From the NCBI GenBank assembly GCA_003563255.1, contig PWSL01000191.1, positions 1-21,503 on the forward strand: a stretch of 21,503 bases of DNA, written 5' to 3'. Position 1 is the stretch's first letter, and the number at the start of each line of letters is the position of its first letter. A program made the position numbers and the translations under genes. This document shows, piece by piece, positions 13,601 through 21,464 of this stretch. Under the pieces are notes generated by a model, which saw only the letters and a list, made by a program, of their open reading frames with translations, was not told the DNA's origin and made no database searches. The stretch comes from Desulfonatronospira sp. (GTDB taxonomy: Bacteria > Desulfobacterota > Desulfovibrionia > Desulfovibrionales > Desulfonatronovibrionaceae).

Positions 13601-16200
13601 GGCAGTTTACTTTGGGGGCGGACCACACCAACCTGATGCACTGCTTGGCCAAGGAATCGCCCCAGACCGACACCATTGTGGTCGGCAGCGGAGATTTCAA
13701 GCCGTGGCAGACCGTAATCGACGAACTACACGACAAAACCGAATGGGTGGTTTGCGTTGACCCCAATATCGATGAACGGCTTATTGGGCAACCGCTACAG
13801 CAGTCAGCTCAAGACCGGCAAGAACGAGAGATTATCGGCTTTGGTTCCGGTGTGGGCAATCATGGTGAAAATAATTACACCGTTTCCACGGAACAGTTCA
13901 CTTTGGCTGATGTTCATGCCCGTCTCCACGCGGCCCTTGCTTCTCATTTTGCCGATACCGGATGGACAGCGGATGAGTGTCAAAAGATAACCAGAGGGAT
14001 TCTGCAGGAGGCCCGCAAGTTGTCCGGGTTGTCGCTGGTGCGCGCTACCGGGGTTGACGATAATCATCTTCGTGATTTCATGGCTTATGCCCTGGTCAGA
14101 AGAATGTTGCGGGAAGAGAAAGACTCCACCCTTTGCGATGATTTCATTTCTCTAGACGCCTACCGTCACTGGTTTGATTTGGCGGATAAAATGGACAGAC
14201 CTGACCTGCTGTGGCTCAAGGCAAAAATAGGTGATGATCAACGCCTGCATCTGGAAATGCAGCTTATTGAATGCAAGGTCGCCAAAGAATCCCATGAGCA
14301 TTTGCACAAAGCTCGTCAGCAGATTGATAATGGTCTTAGTGTGCTCAAAAAGTCCGCCTTTGTTCCCATTCACTCCTGTTCGGAGGAAGATCGGCGACCT
14401 GACCAAAGATATTGGTGGATGCAGCTTCATCGTCTGATTGCCAGCAAAGCGGAAACCAAGCGTGGCCGGCAAGCGGTGGTAACAACCGCCCTGGAACGCC
14501 TGGCAGAAGGCGACTTTGAGATTGAATGGAAGGCGGTGGTTTTTGCCTTTTGGATCGACAAGAATGATGATCGACTACAGCGTATTGGCGCCTGGGAAAG
14601 TCCCGCAGGGGTTCGGGCCGACATTTTTACAACCGGCAGCACCTTCATCAAGAATTTGGCGACGGCTCAGCAGGGTTTCTCCTTTTCATGGGAAGAACTG
14701 CAACAAAAGGCCGTTGCGGCCCCCGGCAATGTCTGCGAATTTATGGAGGATGAAGAATTCCCTGAAAGCCCGGAGGATAATGATTCGGCGATTTGGGATG
14801 GAGATGATTCTGACGATTCTATTGATGATGATTACCCTGGCGATGTTGCCGAGGAAGTCTTGCCGGACGATACCGTAGCAGTAGACCTGGCGAGTGCTGA
14901 CAACATCGTGGTGTCGGCAGACGACCCCTTGCAAAAAACAAAACAAAAGGTCGTCTCCGGGCAAACAACCGGGACAGAAAAAGATTCGCAACAGCAATAT
15001 ATTCAAACCGTTCCCGACTCCGGTGTTGCTGCCGAAATACCCGGGCCAGCCGGCTCGCAAGTGCCAGACCGCATTCTACTGGGTACCACCATCCCCAAAG
15101 GGCAGCCGGTCTACTGGGAATTTGGCCACCCCGGCCTGGAAAACCGGCACGTACTCATTTTTGGCAAGTCGGGAATGGGTAAAACCTATGCCATTCAATG
15201 CCTGCTCAATGAAATGGGCCGCAGTCGGCAGCATAGTTTGATTATTGACTACACTGACGGTTTTTTGCCCAATCAGCTTGAGGCCGTTACCAATGATGTG
15301 TTGCGGCCGGTACAGCACGTGATTCGGCAAAACCCCTTGCCGATCAATCCGTTTATACCCAAGTCTTCAGATCATGGCGGTATTGCGATTAAAGAAAACG
15401 CCAATGCGGTAGCCAAGAGAATAGCCAGCATTTTCGAGGCGGTTTATGGCATAGGCGATCAGCAGTTCAGTGTGTTGCATGAAGTCATAATGGATGGCGT
15501 TGAACAGTATGGGATTCAGATGAGTCTTGAGCGCATGATGGCGTTGATCGAGGAACGAATGCAGGAACGGCAGCAGAAAAGTGCGGCTCAAACATTATTC
15601 AGCAAAATTCGCCCTTTCGTTTTGGATCGACCCTTTGGTAACGGTGAGGGTAAATTGGAGTGGAGTGATGTGTTGCTCGATGCGGAAACTTTCTGCCATA
15701 TTTTTCAGCTTTACGGTCTAGATATGCATTCGCGTAAACTAGTAACCGAATTTGTCATGTGGGATTTATACGGCTACTTGCAGACCAAGGGAGACAAAAA
15801 CAAACCTAAAGTTTTGGTGCTGGATGAGGTGCAAAACCTTGATTTAAGGGAGGGAAGCCCGCTTTCAAAGTGTCTGCGGGAAGGGCGCAAGTTTGGTTTG
15901 TCGCTAATCATGGCAACCCAGATCATGAGCAGCATGAGAAAAGATGAACGGGACAAAATGTTTAATGCCGCCCAAAAGCTGTTCTTTCGACCGGCAGACA
16001 CCGAATTAAAATCATTTGCCGATATTGCAGCCATGTCAACCCGCCGTAAGTCTGATGAATGGGTGCAAATGCTTGCCTCCCTTGGTAAAGGGGAGTGCTA
16101 TGCCATCGGTCCAGCCTGGAACCCTACCACCGACAAGCTTTTTCCCCAGGCTCAAAAGATCAAGATTACCTCGCTGGAGGAGCGTGGTTTCAATGTCTAA
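10690..16200 (+). CDS. dptH: DptH/SspH-like HerA/FtsK-type ATPase with candidate nuclease domain
   Basis: The largest protein of the locus (1836 residues). The C-terminal domain is a HerA/FtsK-like motor. It has Walker A GKSGMGKT (residues 1492-1499), then LIIDYTDGFLPNQLE, Walker B VLVLDEVQNLD (Asp1712, Glu1713) and the sensor ATQ near 1744. The NRHVLIFGKSGMGKTY plus IDYTDGF pattern is typical of DptH. Residues about 1120-1210 contain RPDLLWL (Asp1172) followed 22 residues later by IECK (Glu1194, Lys1196), a plausible PD-(D/E)XK nuclease core, unproven. Acidic linkers lie at about 385-405 and 1352-1393, and the stretch to about 1457 is low-complexity. The N-terminal 1100 residues have no domain recognised here. 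It should be the motor and possibly the cutter of the restriction complex. The ATG at 10690, after GAGAGGTG, is preferred over an in-frame TTG at 10669. The 3' end overlaps the next gene by 8 bases. Confidence 0.8.
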   Translation: MRFFTNAVLSHITEKVAKYQGVAAGQRMIMMIPEMPAPNLLAITDALASYCMARPDIELTLKIAKILTDKWEDAEKQKAKEQRWLDDRGNLTYYRNIVPTDGKLSLVVLCGADRVTDSASLADFHSCTPDIIWRHDMSQSFSGWMEQKMWEFGISADQAADLQSFDRILKPLIDYGRGDLLRISNWLEKVDLSHAGDVFDVQKIILSQLQEFGLPSFALFPLQQKNKSFGPYLNRAGSFFAYTLFLEARERDKAIKAIANLLETLVDGEDPGFSLEDEDVLGPYNSGEELLNGLRCYIEEDNQVERAKLLQCDFVTILDKVLKYRPKSSEKEKTTIRKISGSPTEMILTAIWRSLADFSRDRNIDPDAQITEITIRSDVFKHDMDEGEESEDDDLAGGNDYIDKNERAAAYLACLVGGLADFLPERIDLTNQSGDEVAVSCSLVHDEIKYQYTKTAEPLLAFSVEINTDTEPKPLRRKFAWRLPEHHPYRLSQSLILKAKTALDAHRATNKLPVFHLPYYDELLRTFSDEETRRVLLHCIRDERGDDSFLTNLLSDDWLDVDDTAFGQLKTLAAGYHRFVRAAHERGVLAALLTEQGRTEEWTTLTKAYKDACQAATKDEDAIASPSAGMLFRAFLIISERDGGTTEWYADQYEQSGIVTVLHPVLLEMLEAQIIYLFQCFNYAARNEILRDDRRNSFKDHIWRSYVDLATIQAPLAGLLANEDKNLDTNIRGQELIHLLGKSQHEEGTLSTRLLSNYDIVSDDDDVSDTEMFRMTSESQLLLRLLRDYLHLHPHARDGLSLAVFMNRDIQPVIAAVHQFLHCLADHKQPKTYILHRKRKRPYAISVTFFTESSDDSDVARWIEQWRERWEAAESEKKYAPYKFCRFTVAHRLVEKGEQGSFQRLLKENYEADIAVFYDFIGAGESSNRFERVRPFHITDIDLKFPILEKACCTIDTPADKYRRSRITSNRQFTLGADHTNLMHCLAKESPQTDTIVVGSGDFKPWQTVIDELHDKTEWVVCVDPNIDERLIGQPLQQSAQDRQEREIIGFGSGVGNHGENNYTVSTEQFTLADVHARLHAALASHFADTGWTADECQKITRGILQEARKLSGLSLVRATGVDDNHLRDFMAYALVRRMLREEKDSTLCDDFISLDAYRHWFDLADKMDRPDLLWLKAKIGDDQRLHLEMQLIECKVAKESHEHLHKARQQIDNGLSVLKKSAFVPIHSCSEEDRRPDQRYWWMQLHRLIASKAETKRGRQAVVTTALERLAEGDFEIEWKAVVFAFWIDKNDDRLQRIGAWESPAGVRADIFTTGSTFIKNLATAQQGFSFSWEELQQKAVAAPGNVCEFMEDEEFPESPEDNDSAIWDGDDSDDSIDDDYPGDVAEEVLPDDTVAVDLASADNIVVSADDPLQKTKQKVVSGQTTGTEKDSQQQYIQTVPDSGVAAEIPGPAGSQVPDRILLGTTIPKGQPVYWEFGHPGLENRHVLIFGKSGMGKTYAIQCLLNEMGRSRQHSLIIDYTDGFLPNQLEAVTNDVLRPVQHVIRQNPLPINPFIPKSSDHGGIAIKENANAVAKRIASIFEAVYGIGDQQFSVLHEVIMDGVEQYGIQMSLERMMALIEERMQERQQKSAAQTLFSKIRPFVLDRPFGNGEGKLEWSDVLLDAETFCHIFQLYGLDMHSRKLVTEFVMWDLYGYLQTKGDKNKPKVLVLDEVQNLDLREGSPLSKCLREGRKFGLSLIMATQIMSSMRKDERDKMFNAAQKLFFRPADTELKSFADIAAMSTRRKSDEWVQMLASLGKGECYAIGPAWNPTTDKLFPQAQKIKITSLEERGFNV
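14203..14277 (+). other. candidate PD-(D/E)XK catalytic motif inside dptH
   Basis: This part of the dptH frame encodes Asp1172 in RPDLLWL and, after a variable turn, Glu1194 and Lys1196 in the strand MQLIECKVA. The spacing and the hydrophobic strands fit the PD-(D/E)XK nuclease fold, and helical residues precede it (ALVRRMLREE). No structure or alignment was available, so this is a motif-level call. Confidence 0.5.
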
Positions 16201-17035
16201 AAAAACGGCGTTTAAGCGGCTTCCAAGGAATTTTCATAAAACATTCAAGCCGGAAAGACACTATATCAGCGCCATGCTAAGATTTGCCGCCGCTAGGCAG
16301 ACTGGCAGCTTTTGGGATATTTCGAAAAAAACCGGTATTCCCATGGGCAAGTCCAGCGGAAAGGTGCCGGCCATCTTGGATTATTGCCGGGGAATGGGGT
16401 TGATAGAACTGCCCAACACAGCACTAAAAAAGCCAAAGCTTACCGAGTTCGGGCGGATAGTATTTCTTGAAGACCCTTTCCTAAAGACTGAAATAAGTCA
16501 ATGGTTGGCTCATTTTCATCTTTGCAGCCCTTTGCATGGCTCTGATGTTTGGTATCATTCTTTCTTTGCGGGTGCGCAAGCACTTGGTAATCGTTTCAGT
16601 AGAGGGAATTTGGAAGCTTACCTGAAGGTCGTCTATGGCGTCAGCAAGGGCAGATTGGTTGGTCCCTTACTTAACACTTATAACGACGAGGCGGCATTGA
16701 AAGTATGCGGAGCTTTGGCTATCGGCAACGATGAATTGATTCAACGCAGACCGGCCCCAATAAACAGCAAGTTAATTTTGGGATATGGTGCTTGGATGCT
16801 GCAATTAATCGACAACCATTTTCCTGGCGAGCAACAAGTCTCTGAAGCCGAGCTTGACCTTAAGGCTGGTTGGCGAACCATCCCGGGCTGGAATAACAGT
16901 CCATGGCAGATTGTTTTAGGCAGAATCGAACAAAAAGGCTTACTGAGTGTAGACAGGCATATGCAACCTTGGCTGCTGTCTCCCCGAAAAGGCGCACGAG
17001 AAGCGTGGAGAGCCATTTTCGATGACATGATTTGA
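16193..17035 (+). CDS. second, diverged DUF4007-like protein (SspB paralogue)
   Basis: A 280-residue protein that follows the DUF4007 layout of the first gene although identity is low. NFHKTFKPERHYI (residues 13-25) stands where FSGHQTFAFRY is in the first. DISKKTGIPMGKSSGKVPAIL (42-62) stands where AIVELGVGKNMVDSI is. KLTEFGRIVFLEDPFL, then QWLAHFHLCSP (103-113) and WYHSFF, match LTDFAHNLL and WLLHWKLCTN. The GHQTF part of the hallmark is lost, so nickase activity is uncertain; it may have another specificity or act only in DNA binding through the helix-turn-helix near residue 42. The ATG at 16193 is chosen over upstream in-frame starts because it follows GGAGG (16176-16180) and gives the family N-terminus. 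It overlaps dptH by 8 bases and is followed 18 bases later by a second SspC-type ATPase, so the pair repeats sspB-sspC. Confidence 0.62.
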   Translation: MSKKTAFKRLPRNFHKTFKPERHYISAMLRFAAARQTGSFWDISKKTGIPMGKSSGKVPAILDYCRGMGLIELPNTALKKPKLTEFGRIVFLEDPFLKTEISQWLAHFHLCSPLHGSDVWYHSFFAGAQALGNRFSRGNLEAYLKVVYGVSKGRLVGPLLNTYNDEAALKVCGALAIGNDELIQRRPAPINSKLILGYGAWMLQLIDNHFPGEQQVSEAELDLKAGWRTIPGWNNSPWQIVLGRIEQKGLLSVDRHMQPWLLSPRKGAREAWRAIFDDMI

Positions 17036-17042
17036 GCTGTAT

Positions 17043-17048
17043 AAGGAG
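17043..17048 (+). promoter_or_regulatory. ribosome binding site of the last operon gene
   Basis: AAGGAG is five bases before the ATG at 17054, in the 18-base gap after the second DUF4007 gene. It is one of the clearest ribosome sites in the operon, which suggests this ATPase is translated on its own initiation and not only by coupling. Confidence 0.6.
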
Positions 17049-17053
17049 TAGTT

Positions 17054-20000
17054 ATGGCCGAGAAACTTTGCGAAATAGTCCGCTTCCGCGAAGATCGTTT
17101 GTTCTATGGAGCCGTCAGTATCAACTGGTTTAGTACGGACAGAGACAAGACGGACGCAGCAGCCAATGCCTTTATTTTTCATGGTCCCCAGTACCACGGT
17201 GTCCAGCAGGACGACGTTGGTGTTAGCCACGAACATAACTTGATTGATTCGGCCAATTTTACCCGAAGTGTAATTCGCCGGTGTTATGGTATTGAAGACC
17301 AACCATTCACATTGGCAATTGCCGGCTATGGTAGCGGCAAATCTCATCTCGGCCTTACGTTGGCCAAAATGCTTAGCGATCCTCAAGACCGAACAGCCCA
17401 AAACATCTTGGATGCCATTACATCTGCAGACCATGCCATTGGCGAAGATGTCAAAACGATTCTGAACCAATCAACCCAACCATGCCTTGTTGTTGCGTTG
17501 AATGGTATGCAATCTTTTGATTTCACTGCAGAGTTCACTAAGCAGATTGTAAGCCGTTTAAGACATGACGGCCTGGACTCCAAACCTTTTGATGAGTTGC
17601 GGCCAAGATTTGGTCAAGCCGTCAGATTGATTCGCATGGCCAGTGAAACAGTGACTACAAAGCTTGTGAAAGCTCTTGATTCTCCTTCCATTGAGCAAAT
17701 TATTGCTGAACTGGAGCAGCAAGATGAGCATGTTTATTCAAAGGTTCATGATTTTTTCGCTGCAGAAGGAATGACCATTCGCGCCCTGGCTGGGGAGTCT
17801 GTGAAAGACGTAATTGATATCGCTGCGAAAGAATATTGTGGTGAGGGGAAGCCATATCGTAGCCTACTGGTGCTATTTGATGAATTCGGAAAGTATACCG
17901 AATTTGCCACCATGCGTAGCCAAATTGCTGGCAGCGGTGTTTTGCAGGATCTTTTTGAAGGTATACAGGCAAACGCTGGTACAACCTGTTTTGTGGGTTT
18001 TATCCAGTTTGATTTGAACTCCTACATAGATCGGGTGGCCCCTGAGTATAAAAATGAGATTTTACGGTATGTAACGCGATACCAATTGTCGGACAAACTA
18101 TTTCTTTCCACCAACCTGGAAACACTGATTGCCAATTTGCTGGAAAAAGAACAAGTCGCGTTTTTGAATAAGCAATTCGATTGTGAAAAAATGCGAACCA
18201 TTTCGGCGGATGCCATGAACAGCATTGGGAAATGGTTCCCGGCAGCTCGCAGATATAGACTCTGGAGCAATCACGAACAGTTCCACAATGTGGTGGCCAA
18301 AGGTTGCTGGCCGCTATCTCCCTATACAACATGGCTTCTATTTTACCTTACTTCCGCCGGCAAGTATTTGCAGGAGCGTTCGGCCCTAGCTTTGATGGTT
18401 GAGGCCTTTCGCAGATTTAGCGACAAAACAATAGAGGCTGGTGAAAACTGGACCATTTCTCCGGCTAATTTATGGTCCGAAATGTTGCTTCAAGATTTTA
18501 TTGGCGCCGAAGAAATGGGGCAGCAAGGGGCTATAGCTCATGCTTATGCGACTGTCGACGCAAAATACGGTTCACGGTTGTCCCATGAACTGATTTTGTT
18601 GCTCAGAGCTGTAGTGTTAGCTAGTAAACTTGGATTAAAAGTCGCCGACAAGGAGGAAGCCGTTCGGGCCTTGGCCTGCCTGGCGGGGGTTGATTTTGAC
18701 AACGCCGGCCAAGGGGTTAATTTACTGCAAGACGAATACAATGTGCTGGAGTGGGACGAAGCCTTCAAATCCTTTGATATCCTTGGTGATGCAGTTCCAC
18801 GTACTCAGTTTCTTGCCCATCTTCGCCAGAAAGCGCGCTCTTACAGTGAGGAATCCAGGGCGCAGCTTTTTGCCGGCAAAGCACTTGAATGGTGTGAGTT
18901 GCTGGTCGATGTTGAATGCGATTTCGCCGAAGTCAACAACATCACCACCCGTGAATGGCGATACCAAGCCGTGGCAGCCAATCTTACCAACTTGCCCGCT
19001 CAGGTCATACTTGCCAGCCAGCAGTGGCAAGATGCTATCCAGGTAGATACCCCTAGAGGGACGGTGATTTATCTGTATGTAGATGCCAACCGCGATCCAG
19101 ATACGGTTAGCTCTACGGCAAGGCAACTTTTGCGGGAAACAGCCAAAGAACTGCACCAGGCAACATTGCCGATTCTGCTGGTCCTCCTTTATGACGAAGA
19201 GGGTACTTTTGGTCAATATTTGGCTGAATATTCGGTTTTACAGGAAATGAGCGATGCTGAGAGGGCTCAATTCGGAAATCTTGTTGGGGCGCAACAGGAA
19301 AAATTGCGCAAAGTGATCTACGACACCGTGGAGCAGATGATCAAAGAGCGGCGTTATGTGACCGGAATGAAAGAGAAGCCGGTCGCTCGGCGCTTAGCAC
19401 AAGTGGGGTCGGGATTGTTTTCGGAAATTTACAACTCCCCCATTCCCTTTCCATTTGATGGTTTCAGTACGTCCCGGGGCAATGCCGCTGAGACCTGTCA
19501 TGAATTAACTCGCGAACTGCTCACCGGCAAGTTGGATTTTGAGGGGGTGCTTGCCAAGCCACAAAAGTCTAGACACCGTGCCACGAGGGTATTGAAGGAA
19601 AAATGGGGGGTGTTCAACCCAAAGCTGGGAACGGTAACAAGAAGGCCAACTTTGCCTGTTATTCGTGACCTTACCGAAAAATGGGACGACGCACTTGTAG
19701 CCGAACAGCGTCTATCCGTAGGCGATATCATCAAGGATATTTGCTTGCCGCCGTATGGGGCCAATATAGCATCGGCCGGTTTACTTTTGGCCGTTTATAT
19801 CGCCCCAAGGGCAAACGAGTTGGCAATAGTTAAAGGCAAAGAACAAATCGCCATCTCCCAATGGATTCAAGAAGGGGTTTTCAAGAGTAAATTCGTCAGC
19901 TTGCCGTTGATTTCAGACGTGGAGTTGATGCAGCTTGGCGATGGTCCTTCCGAATGGGAAACAATTCTTGATGAATGGGAGCAGTGTCCAGACCATGTTG

Positions 20001-21331
20001 GAAAAGTTAGTATGGTTGAGCGGGTTATGGAGTTGAAAAAAAGGGTTCCGGTGCCACCTATGTTGGCCTATCGATATCAGGCTCTACTTGAGCAGACTCG
20101 TGCCAGTAAAGAACATATTGAAAAGATGGAACAAAAACAAAATGAAGTTCTGTCAAAGCTCCAGAATGGATATCAACGTCAGGACGTCGCTACGCTTGTT
20201 TGGGGCGCCATTGACTTGAAGAAAATTCACAACCGAATGGTGGCGGAACATCCAGCCTGGCCGGAATCACAGATAGCTACCATACAGTCCGGACTGGAAC
20301 AATCTATCTTGGCAATCCAAGATCTTTTTCCAAAATGGCTTTTCCAACAAACTCCTAGCGCTGACACCCCTGTCGCAGTTGGAGATTTTAAGCATAAAAT
20401 GTTGCGCATTGTTACGCCCAGTCTGAAGAAGCTAGGTCTTGAAACAGAGTCCGATGAACTCGAGAAGCATACGCTAAAGGTCATAAGAAATGCCGAAACC
20501 ATTGCCGAAGCCAAGCAGAAATTGCGGGATGTGAAAAATTGGATGACTTCTAATGCTGAAGTTGTTCGAACTGGGCGAATTTTGGAGTTGCGTACCACGA
20601 AAAAAGTCGGCCAAAATTACCTCGAGGAGCTTAAAAAAATAGCTGGGGCAGTACCACTTGCAGATATTTCAGAAACAACAAATGCATTGAATAAATTTAT
20701 AGAAAAATTCCAGATGGCTGAAAATGCTATTTCTAAAAAAGCTGATAAAGTCTGGGGGGCTGAAATAAACAGCGTTAACGATGTAGAAAGACTAATCAAT
20801 GAAATAAATCAGTTAATAAATCTATACGAAGGACTACCGGACGATCTAGAAGATTTTATAATCATAAACAAAGTTCTAAGGTCAATTAAGGACTCATTTG
20901 ATGTATTATCTGATCGTAATCTTACATGGGATATGCTATCTTCATCTTTTCAAATGATCATTGATGATTTGGAAAATTTAATTACAGAAGATGACGAGAT
21001 ACCATGGGAGCCAAAAGTTGTTATCAAATCTTTATACGATGGAATTAAAAAAGATAGAAAAACAAAAAGCACTGAATGGACAAAAATGATTATTAAAAGG
21101 GCTGATAATATTAACAACATGACAGTAGCTGAAGCGAATCAGTTTTTGTCAGAAGCAGAAATTGTTCCACCGTATGTTACGCAAGCTGACAAAGAAAAAT
21201 TGCAGGAAATCATTCAAAAGGTTACCAGCCATCTTGAAAAATTAATAATTGAATGGCTTGTCGAAAAATTCAAGGAATTGTCCGAAGAAAGCAGGCAGGA
21301 ATTTTTAGATATGGTGAGAGAAATTACTTGA
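17054..21331 (+). CDS. second large P-loop ATPase, SspC/BrxC-like, with helical C-terminus
   Basis: A 1425-residue cytosolic protein. Walker A is AGYGSGKS (residues 90-97, Lys96) and Walker B is LLVLFDEFGKY (271-281). The strand FVGFIQFDLNSY with NEILRYVTRYQL lies in the place of LLFLITLHQMFDDY and EWTKVQERF of the first ATPase. A later alpha/beta segment (TLPILLVLLYDEEG, then a helix with GAQQEKLRKVI) resembles the second half of SspC and of BREX BrxC/PglY proteins. From about residue 1010 the protein is mostly helical and probably coiled-coil (KEHIEKMEQKQNEVLSKL). Its family name is not certain. Next to a DUF4007 gene it looks like the partner ATPase of that protein, as sspC is of sspB. The last 240 codons (from about 20600) fall to about 31% GC, against 52-65% in counted lines before, so the C-terminal part may have a different origin. 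No terminator hairpin is seen after the stop. Confidence 0.6.
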   Translation: MAEKLCEIVRFREDRLFYGAVSINWFSTDRDKTDAAANAFIFHGPQYHGVQQDDVGVSHEHNLIDSANFTRSVIRRCYGIEDQPFTLAIAGYGSGKSHLGLTLAKMLSDPQDRTAQNILDAITSADHAIGEDVKTILNQSTQPCLVVALNGMQSFDFTAEFTKQIVSRLRHDGLDSKPFDELRPRFGQAVRLIRMASETVTTKLVKALDSPSIEQIIAELEQQDEHVYSKVHDFFAAEGMTIRALAGESVKDVIDIAAKEYCGEGKPYRSLLVLFDEFGKYTEFATMRSQIAGSGVLQDLFEGIQANAGTTCFVGFIQFDLNSYIDRVAPEYKNEILRYVTRYQLSDKLFLSTNLETLIANLLEKEQVAFLNKQFDCEKMRTISADAMNSIGKWFPAARRYRLWSNHEQFHNVVAKGCWPLSPYTTWLLFYLTSAGKYLQERSALALMVEAFRRFSDKTIEAGENWTISPANLWSEMLLQDFIGAEEMGQQGAIAHAYATVDAKYGSRLSHELILLLRAVVLASKLGLKVADKEEAVRALACLAGVDFDNAGQGVNLLQDEYNVLEWDEAFKSFDILGDAVPRTQFLAHLRQKARSYSEESRAQLFAGKALEWCELLVDVECDFAEVNNITTREWRYQAVAANLTNLPAQVILASQQWQDAIQVDTPRGTVIYLYVDANRDPDTVSSTARQLLRETAKELHQATLPILLVLLYDEEGTFGQYLAEYSVLQEMSDAERAQFGNLVGAQQEKLRKVIYDTVEQMIKERRYVTGMKEKPVARRLAQVGSGLFSEIYNSPIPFPFDGFSTSRGNAAETCHELTRELLTGKLDFEGVLAKPQKSRHRATRVLKEKWGVFNPKLGTVTRRPTLPVIRDLTEKWDDALVAEQRLSVGDIIKDICLPPYGANIASAGLLLAVYIAPRANELAIVKGKEQIAISQWIQEGVFKSKFVSLPLISDVELMQLGDGPSEWETILDEWEQCPDHVGKVSMVERVMELKKRVPVPPMLAYRYQALLEQTRASKEHIEKMEQKQNEVLSKLQNGYQRQDVATLVWGAIDLKKIHNRMVAEHPAWPESQIATIQSGLEQSILAIQDLFPKWLFQQTPSADTPVAVGDFKHKMLRIVTPSLKKLGLETESDELEKHTLKVIRNAETIAEAKQKLRDVKNWMTSNAEVVRTGRILELRTTKKVGQNYLEELKKIAGAVPLADISETTNALNKFIEKFQMAENAISKKADKVWGAEINSVNDVERLINEINQLINLYEGLPDDLEDFIIINKVLRSIKDSFDVLSDRNLTWDMLSSSFQMIIDDLENLITEDDEIPWEPKVVIKSLYDGIKKDRKTKSTEWTKMIIKRADNINNMTVAEANQFLSEAEIVPPYVTQADKEKLQEIIQKVTSHLEKLIIEWLVEKFKELSEESRQEFLDMVREIT

Positions 21332-21464
21332 TTTCCCGATGAGACCTACCATTTTAGAAAAAAAACCATGAATCAGTGAATACCGTAAGGAAAGAAAGTC
21401 CGGGATACGAATGGCTGACCATCTTTTTTATATGCTCACGGATAAAGCAGGGGGGAGGGGCTTC
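21332..21464. other. short spacer after the operon with no clear feature
   Basis: The 133 bases between the operon stop and the next candidate start contain an A-rich run near 21357 but no stem followed by a T-run, no tRNA and no repeat shared with the left boundary. Transcription termination of the operon could not be located. Confidence 0.4.

Noticed and set aside
21388..21403. GAAAGTCCGGG resembling the conserved 5' part of RNase P RNA
   Set aside because: Only an 11-base match; the bases before and after do not follow the RNase P consensus, and too little sequence remains to test the fold.
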